A stretch of 64,000 nt of DNA, from the NCBI GenBank assembly GCA_963773465.1, contig CAVZBF010000002.1, forward strand, positions 1-64,000, in the 5' to 3' direction. The stretch is from VBAS01 sp963773465. GTDB lineage: Bacteria > Bacteroidota > Bacteroidia > Chitinophagales > Chitinophagaceae. The stretch's first letter is position 1, and each line of letters begins with the position of its first letter. Position numbers and translations under genes: made by a program. This document shows, piece by piece, positions 28,403 to 37,492 of the stretch. The notes beneath the pieces are model-generated. The model saw only the letters and a list, made by a program, of their open reading frames with translations, was not told the DNA's origin and made no database searches.

Positions 28403-29187
28403 ATGCAAACCGAATTTTTTAAATACCAGGGACTGGTAATGATTTTATGATCATCGATAACCGCAATGGACATGATCCTGAATTTATCCCTTGAACAAGT
28501 AAAGAGACTATGCGATCGCCGGTTTGGAATTGGCGCTGATGGACTCATGCTTCTTAAATGAAAAGGCGGGCTACGATTTTGAAATGATGTATTATAATTC
28601 TGATGGTAGGGAAGGCAGCATGTGCGGTAATGGCGGCCGGTGTCTTATCAAGTTTGCATAAAGTCTGGGTATTCAAAGGAGTTGTACAAGTTTATTGCAA
28701 CGGACGGTGAACACGAAGCCAGGATAGATGGCAATGGAATTGTATATCTGAAAATGAACGATGTTGATGTTATTGTAAATATCATAGCGATTTTATGGTT
28801 GATACCGGTTCTCCTCACTATGTAAAATTGGTTCCCAAGCTTACCGAGCTTGATGTTTTAAAAAAAGGCCGTGAGATCCGGTATAGCCGTGAGTTTGAAA
28901 AAGAAGGTATCAATGTAAATTTTGTAGAACAATTAGATGAGCCAGATAAAATTATTGTAAGAACATATGAACGCGGTGTTGAAAATGAGACTTTCAGTTG
29001 CGGCACCGGTGTTACAGCTGCAGCATTGGTTTGCTATCATAATGAAAATGGCTTTAATGAAGTAGAAGTAAAGACACTGGGGGGAAGATTGAATGTTGAA
29101 TTCGATCGTGTGGATGACGGTAAATTCAGAAATATTTGGCTTTGCGGTCCTGCTGAAAGAGTCTTTGCTGGTACTATTGAATTCTAA
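28403..29187 (+). CDS. dapF: Diaminopimelate epimerase DapF, frameshifted in its first half
   Basis: It begins MQTEFFKYQG at 28403. Fragments continue NDFMIIDNRNGHDPEFI, LCDRRFGIGADGLMLL, GYDFEMMYYNSDGREGSMCG NGGRC and then, in one intact frame from 28795, MVDTGSPHYVKLVPKL, IIVRTYERGVENETFSCGTG VTAAALV and FRNIWLCGPAERVFAGTIEF. The two catalytic cysteines are in SMCGNGGRC and ETFSCGTG. DapF converts LL- to meso-diaminopimelate for lysine and peptidoglycan synthesis and is normally essential, so the four or more indels between 28430 and 28800 are more likely sequencing errors than gene decay. Confidence 0.85.
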
Positions 29188-29302
29188 TCTTCAGTATAAA
29201 TTATTTATTATTGATTATTAATTATTATTTCTATCTGCCACCTTGTTTACAAAATTGACATATCACGAAATAATCAATACTCAATAATCAATAATCAACC
29301 CC
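29188..29302. repeat. AT-rich AATAATCAATAATT repeat tract (inverted arms)
   Basis: TTATTGATTATTAATTATTATTT (29202-29226) faces AAATAATCAATACTCAATAATC (29270 onward) across a short unique core. Similar tracts lie at 29782-29868, 47048-47086 and 55843-55880, always at gene ends or just before starts. Confidence 0.7.
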
Positions 29303-29785
29303 ATGCTCAAATTCAATATTCGTGTTTATGGCATTATTATAAATGACAGTAAGCAGGTATTGGTGGCAGATGAATTTGTTCGCGGAGGCTTGTATACAAA
29401 ATTTCCCGGAGGCGGATTAGAGTTCGGTGAAGGAACAAGAGATTGTTTAAAAAGAGAATTAAAAGAAGAATTGGGTATAGAAGCTGAGATCGGTGATCAT
29501 ATTTACACAACTGATTTTTTTCAAATGTCTGCATTCCGTCCCGACGACCAGATCATCTCCATCTATTATTTTGCAAAACAGCTGGAAGAACTAAAAGTTC
29601 CGGTACGCGAAAAACAATTTGACTTTGATGAAAAGCAAATGGATATCTATAACAATACCGGTGAAACGGAAACCTTCCGGTTAATTGAATGGAACGATTT
29701 TTCCGACGAGACAGTGACGCTGCCGATTGATAAAATAGTTGCTAAGATGGTTAAAGATTCTTACAAGAAGATTATTGATTACTGA
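29303..29785 (+). CDS. Nudix hydrolase
   Basis: A 160-residue protein with a complete Nudix box GGGLEFGEGTRDCLKRELKE followed by ELGIEAEIG (residues about 36-62), containing the REL-x-EE metal-binding core. The fold start LKFNIRVYGIIINDSKQVLV is typical. Nudix enzymes cleave nucleoside diphosphates linked to another moiety; the substrate cannot be read from the sequence. The C-terminal part (RLIEWNDFSDETVTLPIDKI) is common in short Bacteroidota members. AT-rich repeat tracts flank the gene on both sides. Confidence 0.88.
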   Translation: MLKFNIRVYGIIINDSKQVLVADEFVRGGLYTKFPGGGLEFGEGTRDCLKRELKEELGIEAEIGDHIYTTDFFQMSAFRPDDQIISIYYFAKQLEELKVPVREKQFDFDEKQMDIYNNTGETETFRLIEWNDFSDETVTLPIDKIVAKMVKDSYKKIIDY

Positions 29786-29868
29786 TTATTAATTATTGAT
29801 TATTGATTACTGCCTATTGCTTACTGGCGCCCAATAATAAATAATCAATAATTAATAATCACAAACTA
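29782..29868. repeat. AT-rich AATAATCAATAATT repeat tract
   Basis: Runs of GATTATTGATTA/TTAATTATTGATTATT and, after a short GC-richer core (TACTGGCGCCCA), the inverse AATAATAAATAATCAATAATTA. It separates the ends of the Nudix and YhhQ genes and could act as a terminator-like hairpin. Confidence 0.65.
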
Positions 29869-30693
29869 GCCACCAACACGTAAATCACTCAATCCATCCT
29901 CCTGCCCCATCGCGGCTCTCTTCATTCTTGTTGCCTGTTCATGTCCTAGATACTTTTCGATGCGGTAATGAACAAAATAAATAAGCGGAGTAAGTAAAAT
30001 AGCAACACAGAATTTATAAATATAATTTACGATGCCAATCGCAATTACCTGGTCGAGCGGCCATGGCGAGCCCTGGTTTGGTACCAGCCTGGGATAAAAA
30101 TAAAATGCAATAACAAGCACAACAAAACTGTCGATGAATTGAGATACCAGCGTAGAACCAGTTGCTCTTAACCAAATATGTTTTTCACCGGTTCTTTTCT
30201 TGATGCTGCGAAAAACAAAAACATCTATCAGCTGGCCAATCAGAAATGCTGTCATAGAAGCAAGAATAATTCCAAGCCCCTGTCCAAAGATTCCATTGTA
30301 TGCAGAATTCATGTTTTCAATTCCTGCAGTTTGTTTGCTCGTGATCCACCAACTGTTTGGCGTTGTATTCATAGCCGCAAAAAGCATAATGAACCCATAA
30401 CTGATTAAAATAACTGCCAGCCAGCTGATGAACCTCACTCCTTTTCTTCCATAGTATTCATTCATTATATCCGTCATTACAAATACCACGGGCCATAATA
30501 ACACACCACAGGTAAGGTTAAAAGAATACGAAGACCCAAACAAATGGATATCGGCAGCCTTAAATCCAAACGTTTCCTCGAGTGAAAATATTTTTACACC
30601 CATAAACTCCGCTACCATTACATTGGCGATGAAAAATCCGGATAAGATGATGAATAGCCTCGTTGATTTATCTTTAAGAATATTATGTATCAT
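29866..30693 (-). CDS. yhhQ: YhhQ-family queuosine precursor transporter
   Basis: A 275-residue integral membrane protein with six or more spans. Diagnostic stretches are GVLLWPVVFVMTDIMNEYYG RKGVRFISW, LGIILASMTAFLIGQLIDVF VF, and LRATGSTLVSQFIDSFVVLV IAFYF, which match the YhhQ (COG1738, vitamin uptake-like) family. Members import 7-cyano-7-deazaguanine or related queuosine precursors. The start at 30693 follows from the conserved N-terminal helix (RLFIILSGFFIANVMVAEFM). The C-terminal tail after the last span is polar and a little longer than usual. Confidence 0.9.
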   Translation of the reverse strand: MIHNILKDKSTRLFIILSGFFIANVMVAEFMGVKIFSLEETFGFKAADIHLFGSSYSFNLTCGVLLWPVVFVMTDIMNEYYGRKGVRFISWLAVILISYGFIMLFAAMNTTPNSWWITSKQTAGIENMNSAYNGIFGQGLGIILASMTAFLIGQLIDVFVFRSIKKRTGEKHIWLRATGSTLVSQFIDSFVVLVIAFYFYPRLVPNQGSPWPLDQVIAIGIVNYIYKFCVAILLTPLIYFVHYRIEKYLGHEQATRMKRAAMGQEDGLSDLRVGG

Positions 30694-30702
30694 GCTGAAA
30701 TA

Positions 30703-30999
30703 TTATTCTACATTCATTAACAAAAGAAAAACAAGTTGAAGGAATAAAAATAAAATATTCATCACGATCATCCACACGGGCACCACTGCAAGTTTTTTTC
30801 TTCTCATCCAAAATAGTATAAGGTATATAAAAACAACTACCGGGTTGAAAATAGCGCTTAGCACCCATCCTATAATAATAATATATGCTTTGATGTCATG
30901 ATTGCTTAACCAATTTGTAGCTCTGAATACAAAAGATACGAGGAAAGCAAGGTTGCAAATGAAGGCCAGTTTGGATAAAAATAAAAGCCAGCGCATCAA
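30703..30999 (-). CDS. Small membrane protein, unknown
   Basis: Ninety-eight residues with three membrane spans: LLFLSKLAFICNLAFLVSFV, AYIIIIGWVLSAIFNPVVVF IYLIL and WMIVMNILFLFLQLVFLLLM. A double Met at the start leaves the exact initiation residue open. It lies nine bases upstream of yhhQ on the same strand, so they are probably co-transcribed. Similar small proteins of unknown function are common in Chitinophagaceae. Confidence 0.7.
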   Translation of the reverse strand: MMRWLLFLSKLAFICNLAFLVSFVFRATNWLSNHDIKAYIIIIGWVLSAIFNPVVVFIYLILFWMRRKKLAVVPVWMIVMNILFLFLQLVFLLLMNVE

Positions 31000-31051
31000 G
31001 GATTTTCGTGTAAAATAGCATTATTTTGTCGGCATTAACAACCCCGTTTAT

Positions 31052-33559
31052 ATGAAGAGTTCATGGTTTAAGCAACTGGTTCCTCATGCAGTAGCTGTAT
31101 TGATTTTTCTTGTTGTAGCACTCATATATTGTAAACCGGTGTTCGAAGGAAAAGTGGTTGCCCAGACTGATATTTCGCAGTGGAAAGGTTCTATTCAGCA
31201 ATCAATAGAATTTGCAAAAACACATAACGGGGTTTATCCACTTTGGACAAACAGCTTGTTTAGTGGCATGCCTGCTTTTCAAATTGGATATAGCGCAAAT
31301 AATAAGCTTCCGTGGATCGCACACGAAATATTTTCGCTTGGCTTACCCAAACCGATAAGTTTCTTTTTCCTTGCTTCTGTTTGTTTTTATTTCTTGTGCA
31401 TTGTGCTTCGTGCCCGCCCGGTTTTTGGTGTGCTAGGCGCTTTAGCATTTGCATATGCTACTTATAACCCGGTGATCATTTCCGTTGGCCATGATACAAA
31501 AATGTTATCGATTGCTTACATGCCCGCTCTGCTGGCTTCTGTCATTATGATCTATGAAAAAAAATATTGGCTGGGGGGCGGTCTTGCTGCATTATTCACT
31601 TCCGTTTTGGTTACACAAAATCACCCGCAGATCGCTTATTATCTTTTTCTCGCACTTGGCATCATGACGATCTTTTATGCGATTCGATGGATAAAAGCAG
31701 CGCAATGGAGACACCTTACCATAGCTCTATCAGTTACAATTATTGCAGGCATCGTTGGTTTGGCTGTAAATGCAGTGCAATTATTACCCACCTATGAATA
31801 CCAGAAAGAAACAATACGCGGCGGTGGCAGTCCATTAGCGGATTCTGCATCAAGTAAAGAAAATGCAAAAGATGGTCTTAGTAAAGATTATGCACTAAGC
31901 TATAGTATGACGATTACGGAACCCTTTGTATTGATGGTTCCGAAAATGTATGGAGGCAGCAGCGATCATTTGGAAGTAGATGAGGAGAAATCAAAAGCGA
32001 TAGAAGTTATGAGAACTTTGCCCAATGAAGTACAACAACAAATGCGCGGATTGCTGAATTTTTATTGGGCAGGCATGACTAAACCCGGTGAAGCAGGCGT
32101 TTCGGGACCGGCTTATGCAGGAGCTATTATTTGTGTGCTCGCAATTCTTGCCATGTTCGTACTCGATGGAAAACATAAATGGTGGATATTAACTTCGATT
32201 GCAGTAACCATAATGATGTCGTGGGGAAGCTATTTTGAAACATTGAATGGTTTACTATATGAGTATTTACCGCTGTATAATAAATTCCGAGCGCCATCAA
32301 TGATACTTGTAATACCACAATTATTATTGCCCATACTTGCTGTATTATGTTTGGAGAAAATAGCATCAACAGAAAATAAAAAGAGTCTTTTACCCGAATT
32401 AAAGAAGGGAGCCATTGCCGTTGGGATTACTTTCGCAATCGTGTTCATTATTTATTTCATGTCTGATTTTATGAGTGGCGCCGATAAAGAAATAATGAAC
32501 CGGATCAGCCTTTCAAACGACCCTCAATGGCTGCAGATACTCAATACATTTTTTGAGGGTATGCGGGAAGACCGTAAATCACTAATGATGGGTTCAATTT
32601 TCAGATCATTGGGATTTGCACTGGTTGCTCTTGTGTTTGTCTGGCTTGCCATCAGGAAAACGATCAGTCCTATGGTGTTGGGTGTTGGCCTTGCATTTTT
32701 TGCGTTGATCGATAGTATCCTGATCGATGTAAAATATTTAAGTTATGATAACTACCAGGACAAACTTGAGAATGAAGGATTTTTTGTAAAGACAAAAGCA
32801 GACGACGAGCTGCTTGCCGATAAATCTTTCTACCGGGTATTCAATGTGTCGGGGATCCAGGAAAACTTTTCTTCCTTTTATCATAACTCTGTCGGCGGTT
32901 ATCATGCAGCAAAAATTTCTATTTACGAGGATCTGCTAGGTCATAAATTATCGCAACGACCCCCAAATAAGTATTTAATGAATATGCTCAACGTAAAATA
33001 CTTTATTCGGAAAGGTAATAACATGCAAACAGAAGCCTATGAGAAAAATGACGGCGCTCTCGGAAATGCATGGCTGGTAAAAAATATTCAATATGTAAAA
33101 GATGCCAATGCCGAAATGAATGCGCTAGGAAATTTTAACACAAAAGATACTGCCGTGGTTCAGGATACTTTCAAATCATCTATTCCTTTTGAGCCAGTAG
33201 CTGACAGCAGTGCCACAATTTCCAGGATTGCAAATGGCGATGATCATGATTTACTTACTTATAGTTTTAATTCAGCTACCAACCAGTTTGCGGTGTTTAG
33301 TGAAATATATTACAAAGGCGGGTGGAAGGCATACATTGATGGAAAAGAGGCTCCGATCGTAAAAGTGAATTATGTATTGCGCGGGCTTGCAGTGCCGGCA
33401 GGCAAACACGATATCAGGTTTGAATTCAAACCAGGAGGATACTACAAAGGCAAAACGATAACTTCAGTATTTACAATCATACTATTAGTGATATTAGTTG
33501 CCGGAATTTTTATGGAATGGCGAAACAGAAAACAAAAAGCGCTTGCAAACCGAGTTTGA
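31052..33559 (+). CDS. YfhO-family large membrane protein (glycosyltransferase-like)
   Basis: An 835-residue polytopic protein. The first span (AVAVLIFLVVALIYCKPVFE) is followed by QTDISQWKGSIQQSIEF and PLWTNSLFSGMPAFQIGY, the conserved first periplasmic loop of Bacteroidota YfhO proteins with acidic residue and W-N-S-x-x-F-x-G-M-P signature. About eleven further spans follow up to residue 560, then a soluble domain (about 570-790, GYHAAKISIYEDLLGHKLS and FAVFSEIYYKGGWKAYIDGK) and a last span. YfhO proteins are related to GT-C enzymes and in Gram-positives decorate lipoteichoic acid. The role here is probably transfer of a sugar to a surface polymer; substrate unknown. It opens a glycan cluster running to 39909. 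Confidence 0.88.
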   Translation: MKSSWFKQLVPHAVAVLIFLVVALIYCKPVFEGKVVAQTDISQWKGSIQQSIEFAKTHNGVYPLWTNSLFSGMPAFQIGYSANNKLPWIAHEIFSLGLPKPISFFFLASVCFYFLCIVLRARPVFGVLGALAFAYATYNPVIISVGHDTKMLSIAYMPALLASVIMIYEKKYWLGGGLAALFTSVLVTQNHPQIAYYLFLALGIMTIFYAIRWIKAAQWRHLTIALSVTIIAGIVGLAVNAVQLLPTYEYQKETIRGGGSPLADSASSKENAKDGLSKDYALSYSMTITEPFVLMVPKMYGGSSDHLEVDEEKSKAIEVMRTLPNEVQQQMRGLLNFYWAGMTKPGEAGVSGPAYAGAIICVLAILAMFVLDGKHKWWILTSIAVTIMMSWGSYFETLNGLLYEYLPLYNKFRAPSMILVIPQLLLPILAVLCLEKIASTENKKSLLPELKKGAIAVGITFAIVFIIYFMSDFMSGADKEIMNRISLSNDPQWLQILNTFFEGMREDRKSLMMGSIFRSLGFALVALVFVWLAIRKTISPMVLGVGLAFFALIDSILIDVKYLSYDNYQDKLENEGFFVKTKADDELLADKSFYRVFNVSGIQENFSSFYHNSVGGYHAAKISIYEDLLGHKLSQRPPNKYLMNMLNVKYFIRKGNNMQTEAYEKNDGALGNAWLVKNIQYVKDANAEMNALGNFNTKDTAVVQDTFKSSIPFEPVADSSATISRIANGDDHDLLTYSFNSATNQFAVFSEIYYKGGWKAYIDGKEAPIVKVNYVLRGLAVPAGKHDIRFEFKPGGYYKGKTITSVFTIILLVILVAGIFMEWRNRKQKALANRV

Positions 33560-33590
33560 TGACAGACGACTTTTATGATTATTTTCATTT

Positions 33591-34400
33591 ATGAATTCAC
33601 CGACAGTCAGCGTGGTGCTTCCTGTATTTAACTGCGAAAAATATATTGGTGCTGCGATCGACAGTATTGTAACGCAAACCTTTCATGATTTTGAATTGGT
33701 AATCGTGAATGATGGATCGACTGACAATACAGAATCGATCGTGCAGGAATTTTCGGATCCTCGTATTGTTTACCGCAAGAACGAAAAAAATTTGGGGTTG
33801 ATCTATACATTAAACAAAGGAATTGAGGCAGCGAGGGGAAAGTATATTGCCCGCATGGATTCGGACGACGTCAGCTTGCCGGACAGGCTCCATCAGCAAT
33901 CCGAATTTCTTGAACAACATCCTGACGTCGGGATTGTAGCCACTACGATAATTAACATCGATGAACATGACCGCCAGCTTGGAGTATGGGAACTTGACAG
34001 AAAGACGCTTTCACATAGTATCATCAGAAAAACCATGCTGAGAGAAAACTGCATTTCGCATCCATCTGTTATGGGAAAGGCTGAACTATTTCATAGATTC
34101 CCGTACCGGCCAAAACAGAAAAATGTTGAAGACTACGATCTTTGGCTAAGACTGCTCGCCAATAACATTCAATTTGCCAAAATTGCAAACCCGTTGTTGT
34201 TATACAGGGTACACCCGTCATCTGTCACTTCCGTAATTCTGAAAAATAAAAATTTCTATTTCAAACATTTTCATATGAAGCGCAGGCTGTTTGCAAGCCT
34301 GGGAAAATTCAATGCGTATGCGTTAAAAATATTGTTGTCGGCGCTGAATGATCTTGCATTTGGCATAGGCAAATCAATTAAATCTGCTTTTCGAAATTGA
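33591..34400 (+). CDS. Family 2 glycosyltransferase
   Basis: A 269-residue protein with a GT-A fold opening (VSVVLPVFNCEKYIGAAIDS IVTQTFHDFELVIVNDGSTD), then ARGKYIARMDSDDVSLPDRL with the DxD motif SDD (around residue 92), and NVEDYDLWLRLL near residue 182. These are standard for family 2 inverting transferases of surface polysaccharides. No membrane span is convincing. Its TGA overlaps the TTG start of the next gene (TTGA), giving translational coupling. Confidence 0.92.
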   Translation: MNSPTVSVVLPVFNCEKYIGAAIDSIVTQTFHDFELVIVNDGSTDNTESIVQEFSDPRIVYRKNEKNLGLIYTLNKGIEAARGKYIARMDSDDVSLPDRLHQQSEFLEQHPDVGIVATTIINIDEHDRQLGVWELDRKTLSHSIIRKTMLRENCISHPSVMGKAELFHRFPYRPKQKNVEDYDLWLRLLANNIQFAKIANPLLLYRVHPSSVTSVILKNKNFYFKHFHMKRRLFASLGKFNAYALKILLSALNDLAFGIGKSIKSAFRN

Positions 34401-35587
34401 AGTACAAACTGTACATACTGAAAAGAACTATTGAAGATATTTTCATCTTCCCATTTATTTTGATCGGCAAAATAATAGCCGTGCTGAGGCCGCTTCCGCA
34501 AGAATACAAGGTATTTTTCTTTTTTCCATTTTATCATACCGGCGGAGCAGAAAAGGTGCATGCCCAGGTTGCTTCGGCTACCGGCGGTAATGACTGCATT
34601 ATTTTTTTTACCATGACATCGGAGGACGATTCCTTCTTGCAGGATTTCATCAGGTCGGGTTGTCAAATAAGGATAATTGCAAATTACACAGATAACAAAT
34701 GGTTATATTTTCTAAATCTTATTTGGCGCGGTATTGTCATTCATTATATCAACAGGCAACGACTCAAGCCAATAGTTTTTAACGGGCAATGCAATTTCGG
34801 ATATAAGATCAGCCCATGGATAAAGAAAAGCATTCCACAAGTTGAGCTTATCCATGCGCCCTGTTCTTTTTCTTATATACGCATACCATTTCTTCCTTTT
34901 ATTACAAAAACAGTAATGATCAGCAGGCAAACGATCGAATTTCATGCGGATCTGTATCGTCGTCATAAAATTCCGGAACAAATTTTATCCAGGATCGTTT
35001 ACATTCCTAACGCCATCAGTCTTCCGGTAAGTACCAGATCAAAACCTTTGGGTTATTTTAAAGTACTCTATGCAGGCAGGGCCACGGTTGAAAAACGGGT
35101 AGAGCTCATTGGCAGGATTGCTCGGGAATTAAGGAAGGTCGACAACAGTATACAGTTTGAGATAATGGGTGACGTGTCGAAAGTTATTGAAGCAGCAGAA
35201 TATCCTTTTATAAAATTCCACGGCACAATCAAGGATGATGACACGATCAACAAAATTTATTCCGAAAGTCATGTATTAATTCTCGTTTCCATAATTGAAG
35301 GTTTTCCCATGGTGATCATGGAGGCGATGGCAAATGGCTGTGCTATTCTTGCAACACCAGTTGGAGATATTCCACTTCATGTACGGGGTGGGGAAAATGG
35401 ATTCCTGTTCACTTCGGTGACGGATGAAGCATCGATCGTTGAACAAGCCGTTGATAAAATAATCGCATTAAAAAACGATCCCGGGCAACTTGAAAAAATG
35501 ATTTCGGCAAATATCCATTATGCACACCATAATTTTGGAATTGAGAGACTGAACGAAGACTATAGAAATCTTTTAAAAAGCTTATAA
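34397..35587 (+). CDS. Family 4 glycosyltransferase (TTG start)
   Basis: A 396-residue protein. The GT-B acceptor-side domain begins YKVFFFFPFYHTGGAEKVHA (the GGAE loop); the donor-side domain has ILSRIVYIPNAI, VLYAGRATVEKRVELIGRIA and the family 4 EX7E motif in SIIEGFPMVIMEAMANGCAI. The start is TTG at 34397, overlapping the previous stop; no in-frame ATG lies close enough to preserve the N terminus. It would transfer a sugar with retention of configuration in the same glycan pathway as its neighbours. Confidence 0.9.
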   Translation: MKYKLYILKRTIEDIFIFPFILIGKIIAVLRPLPQEYKVFFFFPFYHTGGAEKVHAQVASATGGNDCIIFFTMTSEDDSFLQDFIRSGCQIRIIANYTDNKWLYFLNLIWRGIVIHYINRQRLKPIVFNGQCNFGYKISPWIKKSIPQVELIHAPCSFSYIRIPFLPFITKTVMISRQTIEFHADLYRRHKIPEQILSRIVYIPNAISLPVSTRSKPLGYFKVLYAGRATVEKRVELIGRIARELRKVDNSIQFEIMGDVSKVIEAAEYPFIKFHGTIKDDDTINKIYSESHVLILVSIIEGFPMVIMEAMANGCAILATPVGDIPLHVRGGENGFLFTSVTDEASIVEQAVDKIIALKNDPGQLEKMISANIHYAHHNFGIERLNEDYRNLLKSL

Positions 35588-35597
35588 ACTTAACCGT

Positions 35598-36512
35598 TTG
35601 AAACCTTTTGGTTTTCTTATTATTTCTTATAACAGGCCTGGTGACCTTCTTGATCTGCTTAAGAGTATTGCTGCGCTGGAAAAAAAAGAAAAGTTATTAC
35701 AGGAAGTGATTGTTGTAAATAATTGCTCAACGGAGTCTTACTCGTCCGTTGTCGAATATATTGCATCTGTTCCGGAAATACCTATACGGTACATCAATGC
35801 CCCTGAGAATCTCGGCGTGGCCCGCGGAAGAAATTTTGCTTTTACCCAATCAACTGCTCCCCTGCTGATCGTGGTAGATGATGATATCGTCATCCAAACA
35901 AAAAATACCCTTGCAATTCTTTTCGATGAATTCAAAAATAACAAAACGGAACATCCGATAGCTGTCATTTCACTCAAGGTTTTATATTACGACACAATGG
36001 AGGTTCAGAAAAGCGCTTTCCCGCATAAAAAATTTGATGAATATAACGGTAAATCATTTTTCGATACCTATTACTATGTTGGTTGCGCCCACGCTATGAA
36101 AAGAGAGATCATAGATAAGGTCGGGCTGTACCCGCCGGAATTTTTTTATGGCATGGAAGAGTACGATCTTTCGTATCGCATATTGGATGCTGGTTATTCG
36201 ATAGTCTATTCTGACAAGGTAGTGTTGTTGCACAAAGAGTCACCATTGGGTCGCAGGTCGCGGAAAGAAAAACTGCAAATGATGTGGGTAAACAAAAGCA
36301 AGGTTGCCTGGCGCTACCTGCCTAAAAAATTTTTTTATTCTACAGCGGTAATGTGGTCGATGGAGTATTTAAAAAAAACGGGGTTTCATGTAAGCGGTTT
36401 CTTTGATGGTTGGAAAAAGATATTTGCTATATCATCAACAGAAAAAAGAACTCCTGTTAAAAAAAATACATTGGATTATCTTCGAAAGGTGAAAGCAAGA
36501 TTGTGGTATTAA
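35598..36512 (+). CDS. Family 2 glycosyltransferase, rhamnosyltransferase-like (TTG start)
   Basis: A 304-residue protein beginning PFGFLIISYNRPGDLLDLLK with LQEVIVVNNCSTESY, LGVARGRNFAFTQSTAPLLI VVDDDI (DDD metal site near residue 98) and FFYGMEEYDLSYRILDAGYS (the acceptor-side ED-like motif). It starts with TTG at 35598, ten bases after the preceding stop; no ATG fits. The same unusual start is used by the preceding gene. The C-terminal part is basic, as in enzymes that sit on the membrane. Confidence 0.9.
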   Translation: MKPFGFLIISYNRPGDLLDLLKSIAALEKKEKLLQEVIVVNNCSTESYSSVVEYIASVPEIPIRYINAPENLGVARGRNFAFTQSTAPLLIVVDDDIVIQTKNTLAILFDEFKNNKTEHPIAVISLKVLYYDTMEVQKSAFPHKKFDEYNGKSFFDTYYYVGCAHAMKREIIDKVGLYPPEFFYGMEEYDLSYRILDAGYSIVYSDKVVLLHKESPLGRRSRKEKLQMMWVNKSKVAWRYLPKKFFYSTAVMWSMEYLKKTGFHVSGFFDGWKKIFAISSTEKRTPVKKNTLDYLRKVKARLWY

Positions 36513-36522
36513 ATCAACGGAA

Positions 36523-37269
36523 ATGTATCTCAGAAATTATTTTGTACAGATCGGCAAGGATATACTTATACGGTTCCCAAAAAAGATCGGTCGTTTTTTC
36601 AGTTACCTGGCAGAGATGAGTCGTTTTAGAAATAAAAACGACAAGCGCTTTACGGTGAGAACAAAAGATATTTATCCATGTTTAAAAGACACGATCACTG
36701 ACACACCTTTCGATCATCACTATACTTACCACCCGGCATGGGCAGCAAGAATTTTAGCACAGACACAACCTGTTTATCATGTCGATATTTCTTCCATATT
36801 AAGCTTTAGTACAATTGTATCAGCATTTGTTCCGGTACAATTCTATGATTATCGTCCGCCAAAGCTGCAGCTTGACAATCTTGAATCAGGCTTTGCTGAT
36901 CTTACGCAGCTAAGTTTTCAGGACAATTCCATTCCATCATTGTCCTGTATGCATACGATTGAACACATCGGGCTGGGTCGTTATGGCGATAAGATCGATC
37001 CCCAAGGTGACATAAGATCGATCAATGAATTGAAACGCGTTTTACAACCAGGCGGTGATCTGTTATTCGTTACACCGGTTGGCAGGCCGAAGATAGAATT
37101 CAATGCTCATCGTATTTATAGCTATGAACAGGTGGTAGAATATTTTGCGCCTTTATTGTTAAAAGAATTTTCTTTGATCACTGATACGGGTGTTATGATA
37201 AGAAACGCAGACTCCGGCCTTGTGAAAGAACAGCAATACGGTTGCGGATGTTTTTGGTTTAAAAAATAA
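36523..37269 (+). CDS. DUF268 protein (methyltransferase-like) of the glycan cluster
   Basis: A 248-residue protein. YHPAWAARILAQTQPVYHVD ISS, FVPVQFYDYRPPKLQLDNLE SGFADLTQL and LSCMHTIEHIGLGRYGDKID PQGD form the DUF268 signature, followed by a methyltransferase-like segment INELKRVLQPGGDLLFVTPV. The family is found in polysaccharide loci and is probably SAM-dependent, but a reaction has not been fixed to my knowledge. It follows the glycosyltransferase by ten bases and is likely co-transcribed. Confidence 0.85.
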   Translation: MYLRNYFVQIGKDILIRFPKKIGRFFSYLAEMSRFRNKNDKRFTVRTKDIYPCLKDTITDTPFDHHYTYHPAWAARILAQTQPVYHVDISSILSFSTIVSAFVPVQFYDYRPPKLQLDNLESGFADLTQLSFQDNSIPSLSCMHTIEHIGLGRYGDKIDPQGDIRSINELKRVLQPGGDLLFVTPVGRPKIEFNAHRIYSYEQVVEYFAPLLLKEFSLITDTGVMIRNADSGLVKEQQYGCGCFWFKK

Positions 37270-37296
37270 GACGTTGCTCAGAAATTTATTTAAGAA

Positions 37297-37485
37297 AAAA
37301 CTAATCATGCCCGAACTGTTGGCTGACCGGGAAAAATCAACTATGTGATATTGATCGACGATGCATGAATGTTTAATGGAACACACTACTATCCTGTCAT
37401 TGAAGAAATAAAAAAGATATTGGAAAACACGGGAAAGAAATTCGATATAGAAATAAAGAACGACATTATTCGCATCACCCAATAA
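37297..37485 (+). pseudogene. Truncated methyltransferase-like remnant with in-frame TGA
   Basis: Between two intact genes the frame ending at 37485 reads NYVILIDDA, TGA, MFNGTHYYPVIEEIKKILEN, then KFDIEIKNDIIRITQ. This is the C-terminal end of a family common in glycan loci with motif ILIDDAR-x-F-x-G-x-x-x-YP. The TGA stands exactly where Arg (CGA) is expected. The N-terminal part is missing; traces such as MPELLAD appear in other frames upstream. I therefore read it as a decayed, 5'-deleted gene copy. Confidence 0.6.
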
Positions 37486-37492
37486 CTGCAAA

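Noticed and set aside
37380..37400. Selenocysteine or stop-codon recoding at the TGA in the methyltransferase remnant
   Set aside because: The expected residue is Arg (CGA), the N-terminal half is missing and no recoding structure is visible.
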